The notes under the pieces were generated by a model, which searched no databases, was not told where the DNA came from, and saw only the letters and a list, made by a program, of their open reading frames with translations. Positions 1 through 9,412 of a DNA stretch of 64,000 nt are shown here, piece after piece. The DNA lies in NCBI GenBank assembly GCA_018064885.1, contig JAGHUI010000023.1, positions 83,909-147,908 on the forward strand, given 5' to 3'. Source of the DNA: Candidatus Minthosoma equi (GTDB lineage: Bacteria; Bacteroidota; Bacteroidia; Bacteroidales; Bacteroidaceae). Numbering within the stretch: position 1 is the stretch's first letter; every line of letters starts with the position of its first letter. A program made the position numbers and the translations under genes.

Positions 1-24
1 ATGATACCAAATATGTTCAAAATG

Positions 25-1050
25 TCATATCATACATCTGAAACGATTATAGAATTCATATAATCGAGGATTAAAAAAGGCTATTATATCCTTCCATGTA
101 TAATGCAAGCTGTCTCTTAAATATAAGACAAACTGCAACATACCGATTTTATATTGAACTGGAATACTATCGTACAAACCTGATTTATATGCCATATATG
201 CAAATGAACACATCAATCGCTTCTTGCGCAATAAAGCTAACTCTTGCAAATCTTTTTCATTGTTATTGCAAAAGAAATCAGCACAGGATTCTGTTGCTTC
301 AATACCATCATATCTCCTGATGGAGAATGGACTGTTGGTAATGCTAGTTTCATGCTTTCGATAATAGTAATGTTGTTCTGATGTTATGCATACTGTTTCT
401 GCCTGATAGAGCAACAAGGGAATAACAGCATCATCCTCATGGATCTTTCCAACAGGAAACCGAATGGTATCGAACAATTTGATATCAAATAATTTCCCCC
501 ATGCTGTAATGCCAGCATCAAATGACCGATTGCATTCTTTTCGGCACAGCCTTGCATATACATCAGCTACAGATTCCTTGCCAGACAAAACGAAAGAATC
601 ATGTGGTTCAACATCAGCAATAAGCTCTTCCGAATTTGCGAATGCAATATGCTGGCAAGCTGATATTGTTGCATTTGACTTTTCTATTGCATTATATAGA
701 GTTTCGACATATCGCTCACCAACATAATCGTCACTATCTATGAAGGTTATATAGTTTCCCTTCGCTACATCTATACCTGTATTTCTTGCAGCACTGAGCC
801 CTCTGTTGTGTTCATGGTGCAGAATCAGAAAGGTTAATGGTGATTTGTCAGAGGTTAGAGTCCCATCTTCATAAGTACGATAACCTTCTCTTGTCAACAT
901 TCCTTCCACAAGCTCCATGCTGTTGTCCTGACCACAATCATCGACCAGGATGCACTCCACACCTTCGGTCATGGTCTGGTTCATGACGCTCTGGAGGCAC
1001 TGCTCTACATATGGTGCAACATTATAGATTGGGATGATGATAGAGACCAT
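25..1050 (-). CDS. Family 2 glycosyltransferase
   Basis: 341-residue GT2 (GT-A fold) enzyme expected to add a sugar from a nucleotide-sugar donor to a surface polysaccharide on the cytoplasmic side. The N-terminal strand SIIIPIYNVAPYV, the ILVDDCGQD motif near residue 34 and the FIDSDD metal/donor site at residues 103-108 are the GT2 hallmarks; RGLSAARN precedes the acidic site as usual. No membrane segment is evident, so it is probably peripheral. It overlaps the upstream gene by 29 nt, indicating one operon, and is the last gene of this minus-strand cluster seen in the window. Sugar specificity cannot be read from the sequence. It is a clear paralogue of the GT2 gene at 6651-7652 (shared SIIIPIYNVAPY start). 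Confidence 0.9.
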   Translation of the reverse strand: MVSIIIPIYNVAPYVEQCLQSVMNQTMTEGVECILVDDCGQDNSMELVEGMLTREGYRTYEDGTLTSDKSPLTFLILHHEHNRGLSAARNTGIDVAKGNYITFIDSDDYVGERYVETLYNAIEKSNATISACQHIAFANSEELIADVEPHDSFVLSGKESVADVYARLCRKECNRSFDAGITAWGKLFDIKLFDTIRFPVGKIHEDDAVIPLLLYQAETVCITSEQHYYYRKHETSITNSPFSIRRYDGIEATESCADFFCNNNEKDLQELALLRKKRLMCSFAYMAYKSGLYDSIPVQYKIGMLQFVLYLRDSLHYTWKDIIAFFNPRLYEFYNRFRCMI

Positions 1051-2023
1051 ATAGCCATTTTTTTGCTACTAGATAGGCATTCAATGCACTGACAAAAAGG
1101 CCGAAAACCTTTGGGCAACTTTGATATGCTTCGAGCAATGGAGGGGTAAAGAGCATACGGGCTGCATCGCCTGTGGCAACTTGGGAAAGCTGTGCGAAGA
1201 ACTGAGCGGGTTGGCTGATGATGCGCTGCAAGGGTGCGGTGATGAGGCCTGTTTCTTTGATTGGGTCTAATATCCAGGGGCTGGAGAGCAACGTCTTATT
1301 CTGACTGGGGAAATAATGGATGATGGCGGCTTTTGCCACTGCACTTCTACCCTCCTGGAACGACACCTGACAGTTGAGCCTTGGGTCTAAAGGGGAGATA
1401 ACGTTATCCATCTCATGGTTTGATAGAAGCAGGGGTAGCTGATCGACCTTTACTCCAAATTGTAATTGAGACTGATAGTGGGATGCCCATCTTTCATAGA
1501 GCTCATGAGCCCGTGGGGTGTCTCTGACAAGCATCACTCCGCTATTATATTGCCAAAGTCCTTCGATGTCGGCACCGACCTTCTGCGCTTCTCGCCATAT
1601 CCAACGCTCTGTTTCATGACGGCACTGAGACCGTCTGGGCAGGGGGCGCTCAACATGGCTGTCTTTTACAGCAGCAATCTCATACGGTATGTCATCAATG
1701 AAACCAAGGGAAGAACAAATGACAGTATCGGTATCGATAAATAGATAATCGTTTTGTGTGAGTGTTCGGAGATGGGTCTTGAGGTAGCGACTGCGCTGCA
1801 TCTTGCTCCAATCTGCGGGAGTATCGACAGAGAGCACATTAATGTCATAGTTATAGATACCCCGTCTATTGTCATTGAGTGTGGTGTATGTGTCCACATC
1901 ACATACCACTTCTACTTTGGCTTGAGGATTATGCAGACGCAAGGAATGAAGGCTGACCAGAAGCTGTTCGTAGTAATAGTCTCGATTGTCACTTACCAGA
2001 CAATATACAATCTTGGTTTTCAT
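1022..2023 (-). CDS. GT8-like nucleotide-diphospho-sugar transferase
   Basis: 333-residue putative glycosyltransferase. The start KIVYCLVSDNRDYYYEQLL, a strand-helix-strand pattern, and LFIDTDT at residues 94-100 (a DxD metal/donor-binding motif) match the GT-A transferases related to family GT8. Later residues include a conserved 'YNSGVMLV' segment, typical of GT8-like enzymes. It is soluble by sequence. It is placed between the ABC ATPase gene (37 nt upstream) and the GT2 gene it overlaps, so it most likely builds the polysaccharide exported by this locus. The exact sugar donor and acceptor are not deducible; family assignment is good, substrate unknown. Confidence 0.75.
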   Translation of the reverse strand: MKTKIVYCLVSDNRDYYYEQLLVSLHSLRLHNPQAKVEVVCDVDTYTTLNDNRRGIYNYDINVLSVDTPADWSKMQRSRYLKTHLRTLTQNDYLFIDTDTVICSSLGFIDDIPYEIAAVKDSHVERPLPRRSQCRHETERWIWREAQKVGADIEGLWQYNSGVMLVRDTPRAHELYERWASHYQSQLQFGVKVDQLPLLLSNHEMDNVISPLDPRLNCQVSFQEGRSAVAKAAIIHYFPSQNKTLLSSPWILDPIKETGLITAPLQRIISQPAQFFAQLSQVATGDAARMLFTPPLLEAYQSCPKVFGLFVSALNAYLVAKKWLYGLYHHPNL

Positions 2024-2060
2024 CTTGGAATGCTATAAGCAAGTGGAAAGTATGTGAGAC

Positions 2061-3338
2061 CTATTTCTGGGATAACATGCTGAATGCACCTTCATGGCTT
2101 AATTTCAAAGCATAGCCATGGATGCTATCAGATGGCTGCATATGAACGATGGCACAATCTTTAGCATAGAAATAATCAAGAACACTTGGCTTGTGCATGC
2201 AGATATCGATTAAATAATCTCCCTGTGCATGATACTGAGGCAGACAAATATGGCGGACAAAAGAAAAATGCCCTTCAAGATGTTCTAATATGCCTGTGCA
2301 TCGGCCCTCAGCATAAGACATAATGGGAGTGCCGGAAAGGGTTTTGAATATTACCTTGGCAGCCACATCTACTGGCACGGAAGTATAGCCTTCGATGCGA
2401 AGCTCCACGGTCTGCTGATTACCCAGGATGGTGGTTTCTGATTGCTCTGTACCATTGAAGGAGATGCGGAGATCACTCAGATAGTCCATCTTCTGCAGGA
2501 TGTTTTCCGTAATCAGATTCCTTTCTACAACGTTGCATTGAGCAGCATAAGTATCTACAGCATCATTGGCATAACCATTGAATATCTGTGTGCCGTTATG
2601 CAGGACAATACCTCTGGAGCATAGGCTCCTGACGGATGCCATATTATGACTGACGAACAGCACCGTACGCCCCTGCCCCTGACTAACATCCTGAATCTTG
2701 CCTAAAGCTTTCTTCTGGAACTCAGCGTCACCTACAGTAAGTACCTCATCAACCACCAGAATCTCAGGCTCAAGAAAGGCGGCAACAGCAAAACCAAGGC
2801 GGACAGTCATGCCTGAGGAATAGCGCTTGACAGGAGTATCAAGGTAGCGCTCTACGCCTGCAAAATCTACTATTTCATCGAGCTTGCGGGTGATCTCCTG
2901 CTTGGTCATGCCCATGATGGAACCGTTCATATAGATGTTCTCACGACCGGTGAACTCAGGATGGAAACCCGTGCCGACTTCGAGTAAGGAAGCGATGCGT
3001 CCGTTATAATGAATACAACCTGTGGTGGGGGTGGTTATATTGCTAAGTAGTTTGAGCAGGGTGCTCTTACCGGCTCCGTTCTTGCCAATAATGCCGAGAA
3101 CTTCTCCTTGCTCTACTTTAAAGGAGATGTCGCGAAGCGCCCAAACATAGTCACTCTCACCTTTTGTGGTGCGGTCATTTGTCTGACCTATTTTCAAGTA
3201 TGGATCATCTTTGCCTAAAACAGAAGTTTGCCACCAACGATTCAGATCATGACTTAGAGTGCCAGTGCCAACTCGGCCAAGACGATACATCTTACCGACA
3301 TTATCGAATTCTATAGCAATTGACATAATATGTTTCAC
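2061..3338 (-). CDS. Wzt-like polysaccharide ABC transporter ATPase (copy 1)
   Basis: 425-residue ATPase of the ABC-2 polysaccharide/teichoic-acid export family (Wzt, TagH). Walker A GKNGAGKST is at residues 84-92, the signature is YSSGMTVRL and Walker B is ILVVDEVL, followed by the SHN switch histidine. Residues from about 270 form a C-terminal domain of the Wzt type, which in characterised homologues binds the non-reducing end of the glycan before export. It starts 3 nt after the stop of the permease gene (3342-4181), so the two are translationally close and probably form one transporter. Its N-terminal 250 residues are nearly the same as those of the second ATPase at 9413-10690, while the C-terminal domains have diverged. 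An alternative start at residue 5 is possible. Confidence 0.92.
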   Translation of the reverse strand: MKHIMSIAIEFDNVGKMYRLGRVGTGTLSHDLNRWWQTSVLGKDDPYLKIGQTNDRTTKGESDYVWALRDISFKVEQGEVLGIIGKNGAGKSTLLKLLSNITTPTTGCIHYNGRIASLLEVGTGFHPEFTGRENIYMNGSIMGMTKQEITRKLDEIVDFAGVERYLDTPVKRYSSGMTVRLGFAVAAFLEPEILVVDEVLTVGDAEFQKKALGKIQDVSQGQGRTVLFVSHNMASVRSLCSRGIVLHNGTQIFNGYANDAVDTYAAQCNVVERNLITENILQKMDYLSDLRISFNGTEQSETTILGNQQTVELRIEGYTSVPVDVAAKVIFKTLSGTPIMSYAEGRCTGILEHLEGHFSFVRHICLPQYHAQGDYLIDICMHKPSVLDYFYAKDCAIVHMQPSDSIHGYALKLSHEGAFSMLSQK

Positions 3339-3341
3339 AAA

Positions 3342-4181
3342 TCAGACAGTATCCATGAAGTCACGTTCTGTCTTTGAAAAAACAACCACACTGATAAATA
3401 GCACAATAAGCATGAAGATAGCACTATATAGGAGTCCTGTCCAGTCGAGAGATCCACAGGAGAGTGCACTGTATTTAAATGCCTCAAAGATTGGGGTTAG
3501 AGGATTGAGGGCGATGATGTCATGGTATTTCTCTGGCGCTGCACTTAACGGATAGACAACAGGTGTGGCATACATGAAAAGCTGGATGCCAAATTGTACG
3601 AGAATCTTCAGATCACGATACTTGGTGGAAAGACTGGTGAAGATAAGCCCCCAGCCAATGGCATGAAATGCGAGAAGAAGCACCAAGAATGGGAAAAGAA
3701 GTATGCTCCAGTTAATACTAAGAGTTCCTGCTGGGAGGGTTATAATATAATATATGTATATACAGATAAATAAGCACAGCTGGATGAACATCTTCAGGAG
3801 ATTGCTTGTGGCACTGCTTAATGGAACTACGAGGCGAGGAAAATAGACTTTGCCGAAGACATGGGCATTGGCTGTGAATACATCGGAACAAAGATTGAAG
3901 GTTTCGCTGAAGTAGTTCCAAAGCAAAATACCTGCAAAATAGAAAAGCGGCTGTGGTGCTCCATCTGTGCTGATACCTGCCAACCTGCCGAACACAAACA
4001 TATACATGATTGTGGTCAGGAGTGGCTGGACAACATACCAAAGGGGGCCGAGAATGGTCTGCTTGTACTTTGTGGCTATATCGCGTTTAATGTACATAAC
4101 ATATAAATCACGATAACGCCAAAGTCCTTTCAGATCAATATCAAGGAGCCTGTGTCGTGGTGTTATTATATGCTCATGCAT
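3342..4181 (-). CDS. Wzm-like ABC-2 polysaccharide export permease
   Basis: 279-residue integral membrane protein with about six transmembrane helices and the ABC-2 layout. A cytoplasmic N-terminal region with KRDIATKYKQTILGPLWYV precedes the first helix, a motif conserved in Wzm/TagG permeases. It would form the channel moving lipid-linked glycan across the inner membrane with a Wzt partner. It is the only such permease in the window although two ATPases are present. The start codon lies about 28 nt from the edge of an 11-unit heptamer repeat (4209-4285), so repeat-length change could alter its leader. Confidence 0.92.
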   Translation of the reverse strand: MHEHIITPRHRLLDIDLKGLWRYRDLYVMYIKRDIATKYKQTILGPLWYVVQPLLTTIMYMFVFGRLAGISTDGAPQPLFYFAGILLWNYFSETFNLCSDVFTANAHVFGKVYFPRLVVPLSSATSNLLKMFIQLCLFICIYIYYIITLPAGTLSINWSILLFPFLVLLLAFHAIGWGLIFTSLSTKYRDLKILVQFGIQLFMYATPVVYPLSAAPEKYHDIIALNPLTPIFEAFKYSALSCGSLDWTGLLYSAIFMLIVLFISVVVFSKTERDFMDTV

Positions 4182-4208
4182 ATCAGTTGAAGTCCCAGTG
4201 CTCAGGGA

Positions 4209-4285
4209 GGTTAGGGGTTAGAGGTTAGAGGTTAGAGGTTAGGGGTTAGAGGTTAGGGGTTAGAGGTTAGAGGTTAGGGGTTAGA
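4209..4285. repeat. Tandem heptamer repeat, 11 units of GGTTAG(A/G)
   Basis: Eleven uninterrupted 7-bp units, each GGTTAGA or GGTTAGG, fill 77 bp between the stop of the beta-barrel gene and the start of the Wzm-like permease. On the coding (minus) strand they read as C-rich (T/C)CTAACC units. Being 7 bp and non-coding, slippage would change the spacing in the leader of the permease rather than a reading frame. Confidence 0.95.
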
Positions 4286-4335
4286 GCCATGTAACTTTCA
4301 TTTAAGGATACCAGAGAATTTAGGTGAGGACTGGA

Positions 4336-5091
4336 TTAGAAGTGATAGGTCAATCCCAAAGAATATGTTACGATAGCATCATAGAATTCTTCGGATTTCA
4401 CACCTTCAAGCCTGTCTCCAGTAAAAGAGCACATAACTTCTGCATTGATGCCAAAGTTAGGGTTGAACCTGTATTCGAGAGCTGTACCCATGTTGACATT
4501 CCACTGTACATGGTTGTCAAAATTCACATTATAGCCCGTTACTTGTTTCTTCCATTTCTGTACAATAGTATCATAGTTTGACACAGATGTAACACCAGGA
4601 CCAAGGAACACGCTCCAGTTCCAATGAGAATCAACAGGTCTTGATGGAAGAAGCAAGTTGGAAACATTTAATGTCACCTCTGCAGAGCTCTGGAGGACAT
4701 GATACCCATAGAAACCTTTATTTGGCACCCATTCTGGATGTGTTCCAAGATAATAATCGTAAATTTCAAGATTTACACGGTTGTACATGTGCATCAAATT
4801 TGTCTGCCATCGCAAGCCAAAGAGTCTGCTGAAATCATAGCCTACAGTAAAGCTTACATTGGAGCCACTTGCTTCTTTGAATTCATGGAACACATTGTAG
4901 CTATCATCACCAAATGCCATACCAGAACCGACATGCAGGGAAATGTACCATTTGTTGGATGGGACATTTGTTTTAGGCGACGGAGGGGTTGGGGTGTATG
5001 TATATGATGGTGTTGTTTGGGCAAAAAGATGTGTTGACAAACACATTAAAAAAAAGAAAGAAAGGACTTTTGTAACAATTAATTTATTCAT
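4336..5091 (-). CDS. Outer-membrane beta-barrel protein, unknown function
   Basis: 251 residues with a Sec signal peptide (hydrophobic stretch ending near LFAQ at residue 25), a short Pro/Thr-rich spacer (TPSYTYTPTPPSPK) and alternating-hydrophobicity beta strands ending in aromatic-terminated SLGLTYHF, a typical C-terminal barrel signature. It resembles the small porin-like 'outer membrane beta-barrel' families common in Bacteroidota. Its position inside the polysaccharide operon suggests a role at the outer membrane, but no enzymatic motif is present and the function is unknown. Confidence 0.7.
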   Translation of the reverse strand: MNKLIVTKVLSFFFLMCLSTHLFAQTTPSYTYTPTPPSPKTNVPSNKWYISLHVGSGMAFGDDSYNVFHEFKEASGSNVSFTVGYDFSRLFGLRWQTNLMHMYNRVNLEIYDYYLGTHPEWVPNKGFYGYHVLQSSAEVTLNVSNLLLPSRPVDSHWNWSVFLGPGVTSVSNYDTIVQKWKKQVTGYNVNFDNHVQWNVNMGTALEYRFNPNFGINAEVMCSFTGDRLEGVKSEEFYDAIVTYSLGLTYHF

Positions 5092-5134
5092 GTTGTAAAT
5101 GTTTAATTTTAAAGGTTAATTGATCATCTGATAT

Positions 5135-5506
5135 CTATTTCATGAAGACGAAATAGACTGCGAGGATTAGGCATACGAAGGCTGCGAAATGATTCCAGTG
5201 GAGCTGTTCACCCTGGAATGCGAAATGGGCGATGACAGTGAAGACAGTCAGAGAAAGAACTTCTTGAATCACTTTGAGCTGCATGAGGGTGAAGGGACCG
5301 CCATTGCCAACAAAACCAATGCGGTTTGCCGGCACCTGAAGGGTGTATTCAAAAAGGGCGATTCCCCAAGAGAAAAGGATGACTCCCCAAAGAGGCCAAG
5401 AGTCGGAGATTTTCATCTCGGAGAGTTTCAAATGACCATACCATGCGAGGGTCATAAATACGTTGCTGCCAATGAGCAATAGAATTGTATATATCCAAGA
5501 CATCAT
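5135..5506 (-). CDS. DMT-family small membrane protein (DUF486)
   Basis: 123 residues with four predicted membrane helices and the family features 'SNVFMTLAWYGHLK' and 'EYTLQVPANRIG'. This matches the DUF486/DMT-superfamily proteins found in many Bacteroidota, often near polysaccharide genes. Function is not established; transport across the inner membrane is an inference from superfamily membership. It lies 10 nt downstream of the aminotransferase gene and is read in the same direction. The annotated start uses the first of two adjacent Met codons. Confidence 0.8.
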   Translation of the reverse strand: MMSWIYTILLLIGSNVFMTLAWYGHLKLSEMKISDSWPLWGVILFSWGIALFEYTLQVPANRIGFVGNGGPFTLMQLKVIQEVLSLTVFTVIAHFAFQGEQLHWNHFAAFVCLILAVYFVFMK

Positions 5507-5516
5507 TTGTCTGTAA

Positions 5517-6635
5517 CTATTTATTATTAAATGCGTTGATTAATAATACCACTTGTTCTGCTTCTTCCAGAGTCATTGCAGGACTGATTGGGAGAGAAAG
5601 TTCCTCACGAGCTATGCATTCTGTGATTGGAAGTGAAAGCGTTGGCGTGTTCCAAGATTCGTTAGCATAGCATTTCTGCATGTGCGGTGGAATAGGATAA
5701 TGAATCACGGTACCTACCTTGTTGTCCGACAGATATTGCTGCAATTGATCTCGCTGCTCACAAAGAACTGGAAAAATGTGATAGACATTTTCGGAATCAG
5801 GAAGACGAAAAGGAAGAGTTACAAGCGGATTGTTTATATTGTCGTAATAATAATTGGCAATCTTTTGGCGCTGAGCGTTATCCTCATCCAGATACTTCAA
5901 TTTGACATCAAGGACTGCTGCCTGGATTTCATCAAGACGGCTATTGCGTCCTTGATAATCGAACACATATTTTTTATGACTACCATAGTTTGCGAGCGTA
6001 CGAATGGTATTTGCAAGAGCCTCATCGTCTGTAACAACTGCTCCACCATCGCCGAGTGCTCCGAGGTTCTTACCTGGGTAGAAGCTATATGCGGCAGAGT
6101 TGTGAGCTGGGAGTTGTGAGTTGAGAGTCTTCAGACCGTGACATTGAGCACAATCTTGTATGAGCAGCAAATTATGCTTCTGACAAAGCTCACCGATTTT
6201 ATCTGAATATGCATTACGACCATAAAGGTGGACAAGCATGATTGCACGTGTTCTGTCCGTTATGCGCTCCTCAATAAGCTCATCGTTGATCTCAAGTGTT
6301 TCGTATCGTGGCTCTACAAAAATTGGAGTCAATCCATTTTCTGTAATCGCCAAGATAGTAGCAATGAAGGTGTTGGCAGGAACAATTATCTCGTCACCAT
6401 CATTGAGTATTCCAAGTTCTTTATATGCTCTGAGTATCCAGATGAGTGCATCAAGGCCATTGGCACAGCCTACACAGTATTTTGAACCTACATACTGAGC
6501 GAAATGCTGCTCAAATCGTTTATTCTCTTCACCTTGCAGATACCAGCCGCTATCTATGACACGTTTTGCTGCATCGCGTATCTCATCAGCGTGGAGTGCT
6601 GTGACATCATGAAGGGAGAGAAAAGGAATAGACAT
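5517..6635 (-). CDS. DegT/DnrJ/EryC1 PLP-dependent sugar aminotransferase
   Basis: About 372-residue aminotransferase of the DegT/DnrJ/EryC1/StrS group, which transfers an amino group from glutamate to a keto nucleotide sugar to make amino-deoxy sugars for surface glycans. It shows SGWYLQGEENKRFEQHFA, the cofactor pocket around GCANGLDAL, the lysine-containing FYPGKNLGALGDGGAV (Schiff-base Lys) and the family end DSENVYHIFPV. The longer frame begins with TTG at 6650; the ATG at 6635 (MSIPFLSL) is preferred because homologues begin at PFL and the gene then follows the upstream stop without overlap. It resembles FdtB/QdtB enzymes, but the keto sugar is not known and no matching isomerase is in view. 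Confidence 0.9.
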   Translation of the reverse strand: MSIPFLSLHDVTALHADEIRDAAKRVIDSGWYLQGEENKRFEQHFAQYVGSKYCVGCANGLDALIWILRAYKELGILNDGDEIIVPANTFIATILAITENGLTPIFVEPRYETLEINDELIEERITDRTRAIMLVHLYGRNAYSDKIGELCQKHNLLLIQDCAQCHGLKTLNSQLPAHNSAAYSFYPGKNLGALGDGGAVVTDDEALANTIRTLANYGSHKKYVFDYQGRNSRLDEIQAAVLDVKLKYLDEDNAQRQKIANYYYDNINNPLVTLPFRLPDSENVYHIFPVLCEQRDQLQQYLSDNKVGTVIHYPIPPHMQKCYANESWNTPTLSLPITECIAREELSLPISPAMTLEEAEQVVLLINAFNNK

Positions 6636-6650
6636 ACTTGAAAGTACCAA

Positions 6651-7652
6651 TTATGCTGTATGATATAAAAGCGTGTAAAGCAAATAATGCTTACGAATGT
6701 TCTGCATTGCCAAGCGAACCCATGAACGAGTCAAAAAACGCTTGAAGCAAGGCATCTTATCTGATAAATCCAGAGAACATTCAAGAAATGATTTGCGTTG
6801 AGTTTCGTCTTGTATATCAAAAGAATAGTGATGTATAAAATGGCGAATATACTCAATTGCAATGGAGGAACCGTTTGAACTTGTCTCCTGAATCATCTGT
6901 CGAGCTATCTGAACAAGACTTGATGCTCGCTGCGAAAACAATACAGATGTGATACTTTCTGTCCGACGAACATAATTATATATATTCTGATGAAGTATTG
7001 CCAGAGATTTCAGATGTTTTGCTAACTGAAAATGCCAAAGCTCGTCCTCATGAATTATGCCTTCGAAGAAAAAGAGATTATGCTGAACCAAAAAATCCTT
7101 TGAAATCAACCTGTTCCAAGATGTGATTGGAAATTGCTTGCGATTTAGCATCATGCACTCCACACGACTCTGCCCTTCAACATATTCTGGAAGAAAGCTA
7201 CTTTGAAGGTCGAAACATAGGTTCGACTTTGTTCCATGAACTATGCAACCGCCCTGCACCATCTCCACATTTGGATACTTGGACACCAACAACATAACTG
7301 ACGCTATACAATCAGGGCTGAGATAATCATCTGAATCAAGAAAATACAGATATCTTCCACAAGCTGCTCGTATGCCTGAATTACGAGAGGCTGATAAACC
7401 TCTATTTGTTTCGTGATATATTATATTGAAGGAACACGTTCCTTGATAATCTTGAATTATCTGCTGTGCTATGGATATGCTATCGTCTTGTCCGCAATCA
7501 TCTATCAATATACACTCTAATTGTCCACAATATGTTTGAGCTATTACAGATTGTAAACATGTTGCAATATATGGTGCTACATTATATATAGGAATGATAA
7601 TGGACACATCTATCGGTACACTCCTCTCAACTGATGGATTTTCTCTCGACAT
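6651..7652 (-). CDS. Family 2 glycosyltransferase
   Basis: 333-residue GT2 enzyme with VSIIIPIYNVAPYIATCL at residues 16-33, the ILIDDCGQDDS motif and FLDSDDY as the DxD-like donor/metal site, followed by a helical C-terminal region without clear membrane spans. It overlaps the preceding GT2 gene by 43 nt; no in-frame ATG lies closer to the conserved core, so the first ATG is used. The long overlap implies translational coupling. It is a close paralogue of the terminal gene at 25-1050, suggesting duplication within this locus. Donor sugar unknown. Confidence 0.9.
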   Translation of the reverse strand: MSRENPSVERSVPIDVSIIIPIYNVAPYIATCLQSVIAQTYCGQLECILIDDCGQDDSISIAQQIIQDYQGTCSFNIIYHETNRGLSASRNSGIRAACGRYLYFLDSDDYLSPDCIASVMLLVSKYPNVEMVQGGCIVHGTKSNLCFDLQSSFLPEYVEGQSRVECMMLNRKQFPITSWNRLISKDFLVQHNLFFFEGIIHEDELWHFQLAKHLKSLAILHQNIYNYVRRTESITSVLFSQRASSLVQIARQMIQETSSNGSSIAIEYIRHFIHHYSFDIQDETQRKSFLECSLDLSDKMPCFKRFLTRSWVRLAMQNIRKHYLLYTLLYHTA

Positions 7653-8602
7653 AGGAGCAGAAGATTTGCAAGAAACCCGATGTTATTGACAGCTAACCAA
7701 GATACTAATTTCAAATAAAATGGGACTGATGTGAATTTCCAAATATATGGATGGCATTCAGGATAGATGGATAGCCACTTAGATACATTCCTTAATTTAG
7801 GATGAATCAGGAAGTACTCTTTTGACTCAAACTTCAAACGAAGAATCAGTTTTTGATATTGCTCGCTTCTGCCCAAACGCTTCAACTCATTATCTATATA
7901 TATAGGACAAGAGACGAGCTGCAAGTATTTGACTAATTCAACAGAGGTTGTTAATGAATTACTGTGAAGACAATAATGATAAATCGTTTTAGGAATATAT
8001 GAAATCTTTTTTGCAACAACCTGTAAAAGCACTGACATACAAAGATCTTCTCCCCAATTGATGTTGGAAGGAAACTTTAATTGATATGCTGTGATTAATT
8101 CCCGCCGTATCAGTTTGTTGCAAAGCGTTCCATCTATTGTATTTATCTCTCCCCGTAAAACATAACTAGAAGAATATGTCACATTCTGTCCTGAAGTCTC
8201 ATAATGACGAACATAATCTGCAAATACAAGATCTGAATTATCTTGACAAGCTATATTATAAAGTTCCTCTAATGCGGTCGGTTCTAACCAATCATCGCTG
8301 TCACAATGATAAAGATATTCTCCTTTTGCCTGCTCATGTCCTTCCTGACGACTGTAGCTTGTTCCAAAATTGGAGTCATGAAAAATAATACGAACCTGTT
8401 CTTTACGATTAGGGAAAGCAAGTAACTGGCTTGCAATTATTGATTCAGTTTTAGGTGATGGACCATCTATGATAAACAGATATTCTATAGATTGAAGGGT
8501 CTGACCAAACAGATTCTTGCAACATCGCTCAAAATAGGCTTCAGAACGATAAACAGGAACTATTACCGTCACAATAGGCTGGTTTGCATTATTCGCCTCC
8601 AT
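7610..8602 (-). CDS. Family 2 glycosyltransferase
   Basis: 330-residue GT2 enzyme: VTVIVPVYRSEAYFERC near residue 10, a donor motif FIIDGPSPK and YHCDSDDWLEP as the metal/donor site. A basic, aromatic C-terminal region (KLVSWLAVNNIGFLANLLLLC) may contact the inner membrane. It overlaps the GT32 gene upstream by 14 nt and the next GT2 by 43 nt, so all three are co-translated. Different enough from the other two GT2 enzymes to act on another linkage; specificity cannot be deduced. Confidence 0.9.
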   Translation of the reverse strand: MEANNANQPIVTVIVPVYRSEAYFERCCKNLFGQTLQSIEYLFIIDGPSPKTESIIASQLLAFPNRKEQVRIIFHDSNFGTSYSRQEGHEQAKGEYLYHCDSDDWLEPTALEELYNIACQDNSDLVFADYVRHYETSGQNVTYSSSYVLRGEINTIDGTLCNKLIRRELITAYQLKFPSNINWGEDLCMSVLLQVVAKKISYIPKTIYHYCLHSNSLTTSVELVKYLQLVSCPIYIDNELKRLGRSEQYQKLILRLKFESKEYFLIHPKLRNVSKWLSIYPECHPYIWKFTSVPFYLKLVSWLAVNNIGFLANLLLLCREKIHQLRGVYR

Positions 8603-9410
8603 CTGGATGAATCCTTATCATCTGATAATCAAAAAGCAATGCTATGCGTTTAAGCAAAGATACTATACGCCAACGAATCTTGTAAGGAAAAGTGACCTTG
8701 AAATGCTTTGAATGCTTTTCCCAATATTCTGGTTCGCGCCAACTGCCCTGACCTATATGTTCTGCATAGAGTAATGATATGTCCGCATTATTAGTTTCTC
8801 CTTTTCCAAAATATGCTGACGGATAAACAACCATGCCGTATTTCAATTCTTGAATGTTGTCAGCATCCAACATTGGATTGTATCCATACGTCTCTGCCAA
8901 TTGACTTTGAATGTAAGGCATCATGAGCATGTCATACCGCAATAATTTAGGAACATCTGGGGATGTACATGACTGGAAATGACGATCTTGATAATAAGCA
9001 AGATTTAGTTTAAGAAATGGATGACCAGCTTCTGCACCAAAGCAATGGGATGTTAAAAAGACTTGAATGCCATCATCAAATGTAGCATAAGAAACCCCTT
9101 CCCTACCTGTGAAAAAACTGTGGCATAAAAAGATGTCAAATGGCTTATAAATCATAACATCACTGTCAAGATAAATTCCGCCTTCATGATACACAGCCCA
9201 AAGTCGAACAAAATCTGCAGCAAATGCCCATTTTTTATTTTCTACGCATTCTTTAAGCCATACAGAATCAATATTCTTAATTTTATCATAGTCCCATAGG
9301 ACATATTCCCAATCAGGCATGTTTCTCTCCCATGAAGCTATACATTCCTGCACTTTTTCAGAAAAGGGTTCTTCGCTGAACCAGCAATAGTGTATCTTCT
9401 TGGGTATCAT
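8589..9410 (-). CDS. GT32-type capsular glycosyltransferase
   Basis: 273-residue transferase of the sugar-binding-DxD family (GT32, OCH1-like). The opening IPKKIHYCWFSEEPFSEK, the AADFVRLWAVYHEGGIYLDSDV block (with DSD as metal ligand) and the later FGAEAGHPFL are diagnostic. Such enzymes add hexoses to bacterial capsules and lipopolysaccharides. The start codon is only 2 nt from the stop of the ABC ATPase upstream and its 3' end overlaps the next gene by 14 nt. Sugar specificity is unknown. Confidence 0.9.
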   Translation of the reverse strand: MIPKKIHYCWFSEEPFSEKVQECIASWERNMPDWEYVLWDYDKIKNIDSVWLKECVENKKWAFAADFVRLWAVYHEGGIYLDSDVMIYKPFDIFLCHSFFTGREGVSYATFDDGIQVFLTSHCFGAEAGHPFLKLNLAYYQDRHFQSCTSPDVPKLLRYDMLMMPYIQSQLAETYGYNPMLDADNIQELKYGMVVYPSAYFGKGETNNADISLLYAEHIGQGSWREPEYWEKHSKHFKVTFPYKIRWRIVSLLKRIALLFDYQMIRIHPDGGE

Positions 9411-9412
9411 TA

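Noticed and set aside
4209..4285. Heptamer array considered as a CRISPR or telomere
   Set aside because: Units are contiguous with no spacers and too short for CRISPR; the array is internal and short, so no telomere function can be claimed.
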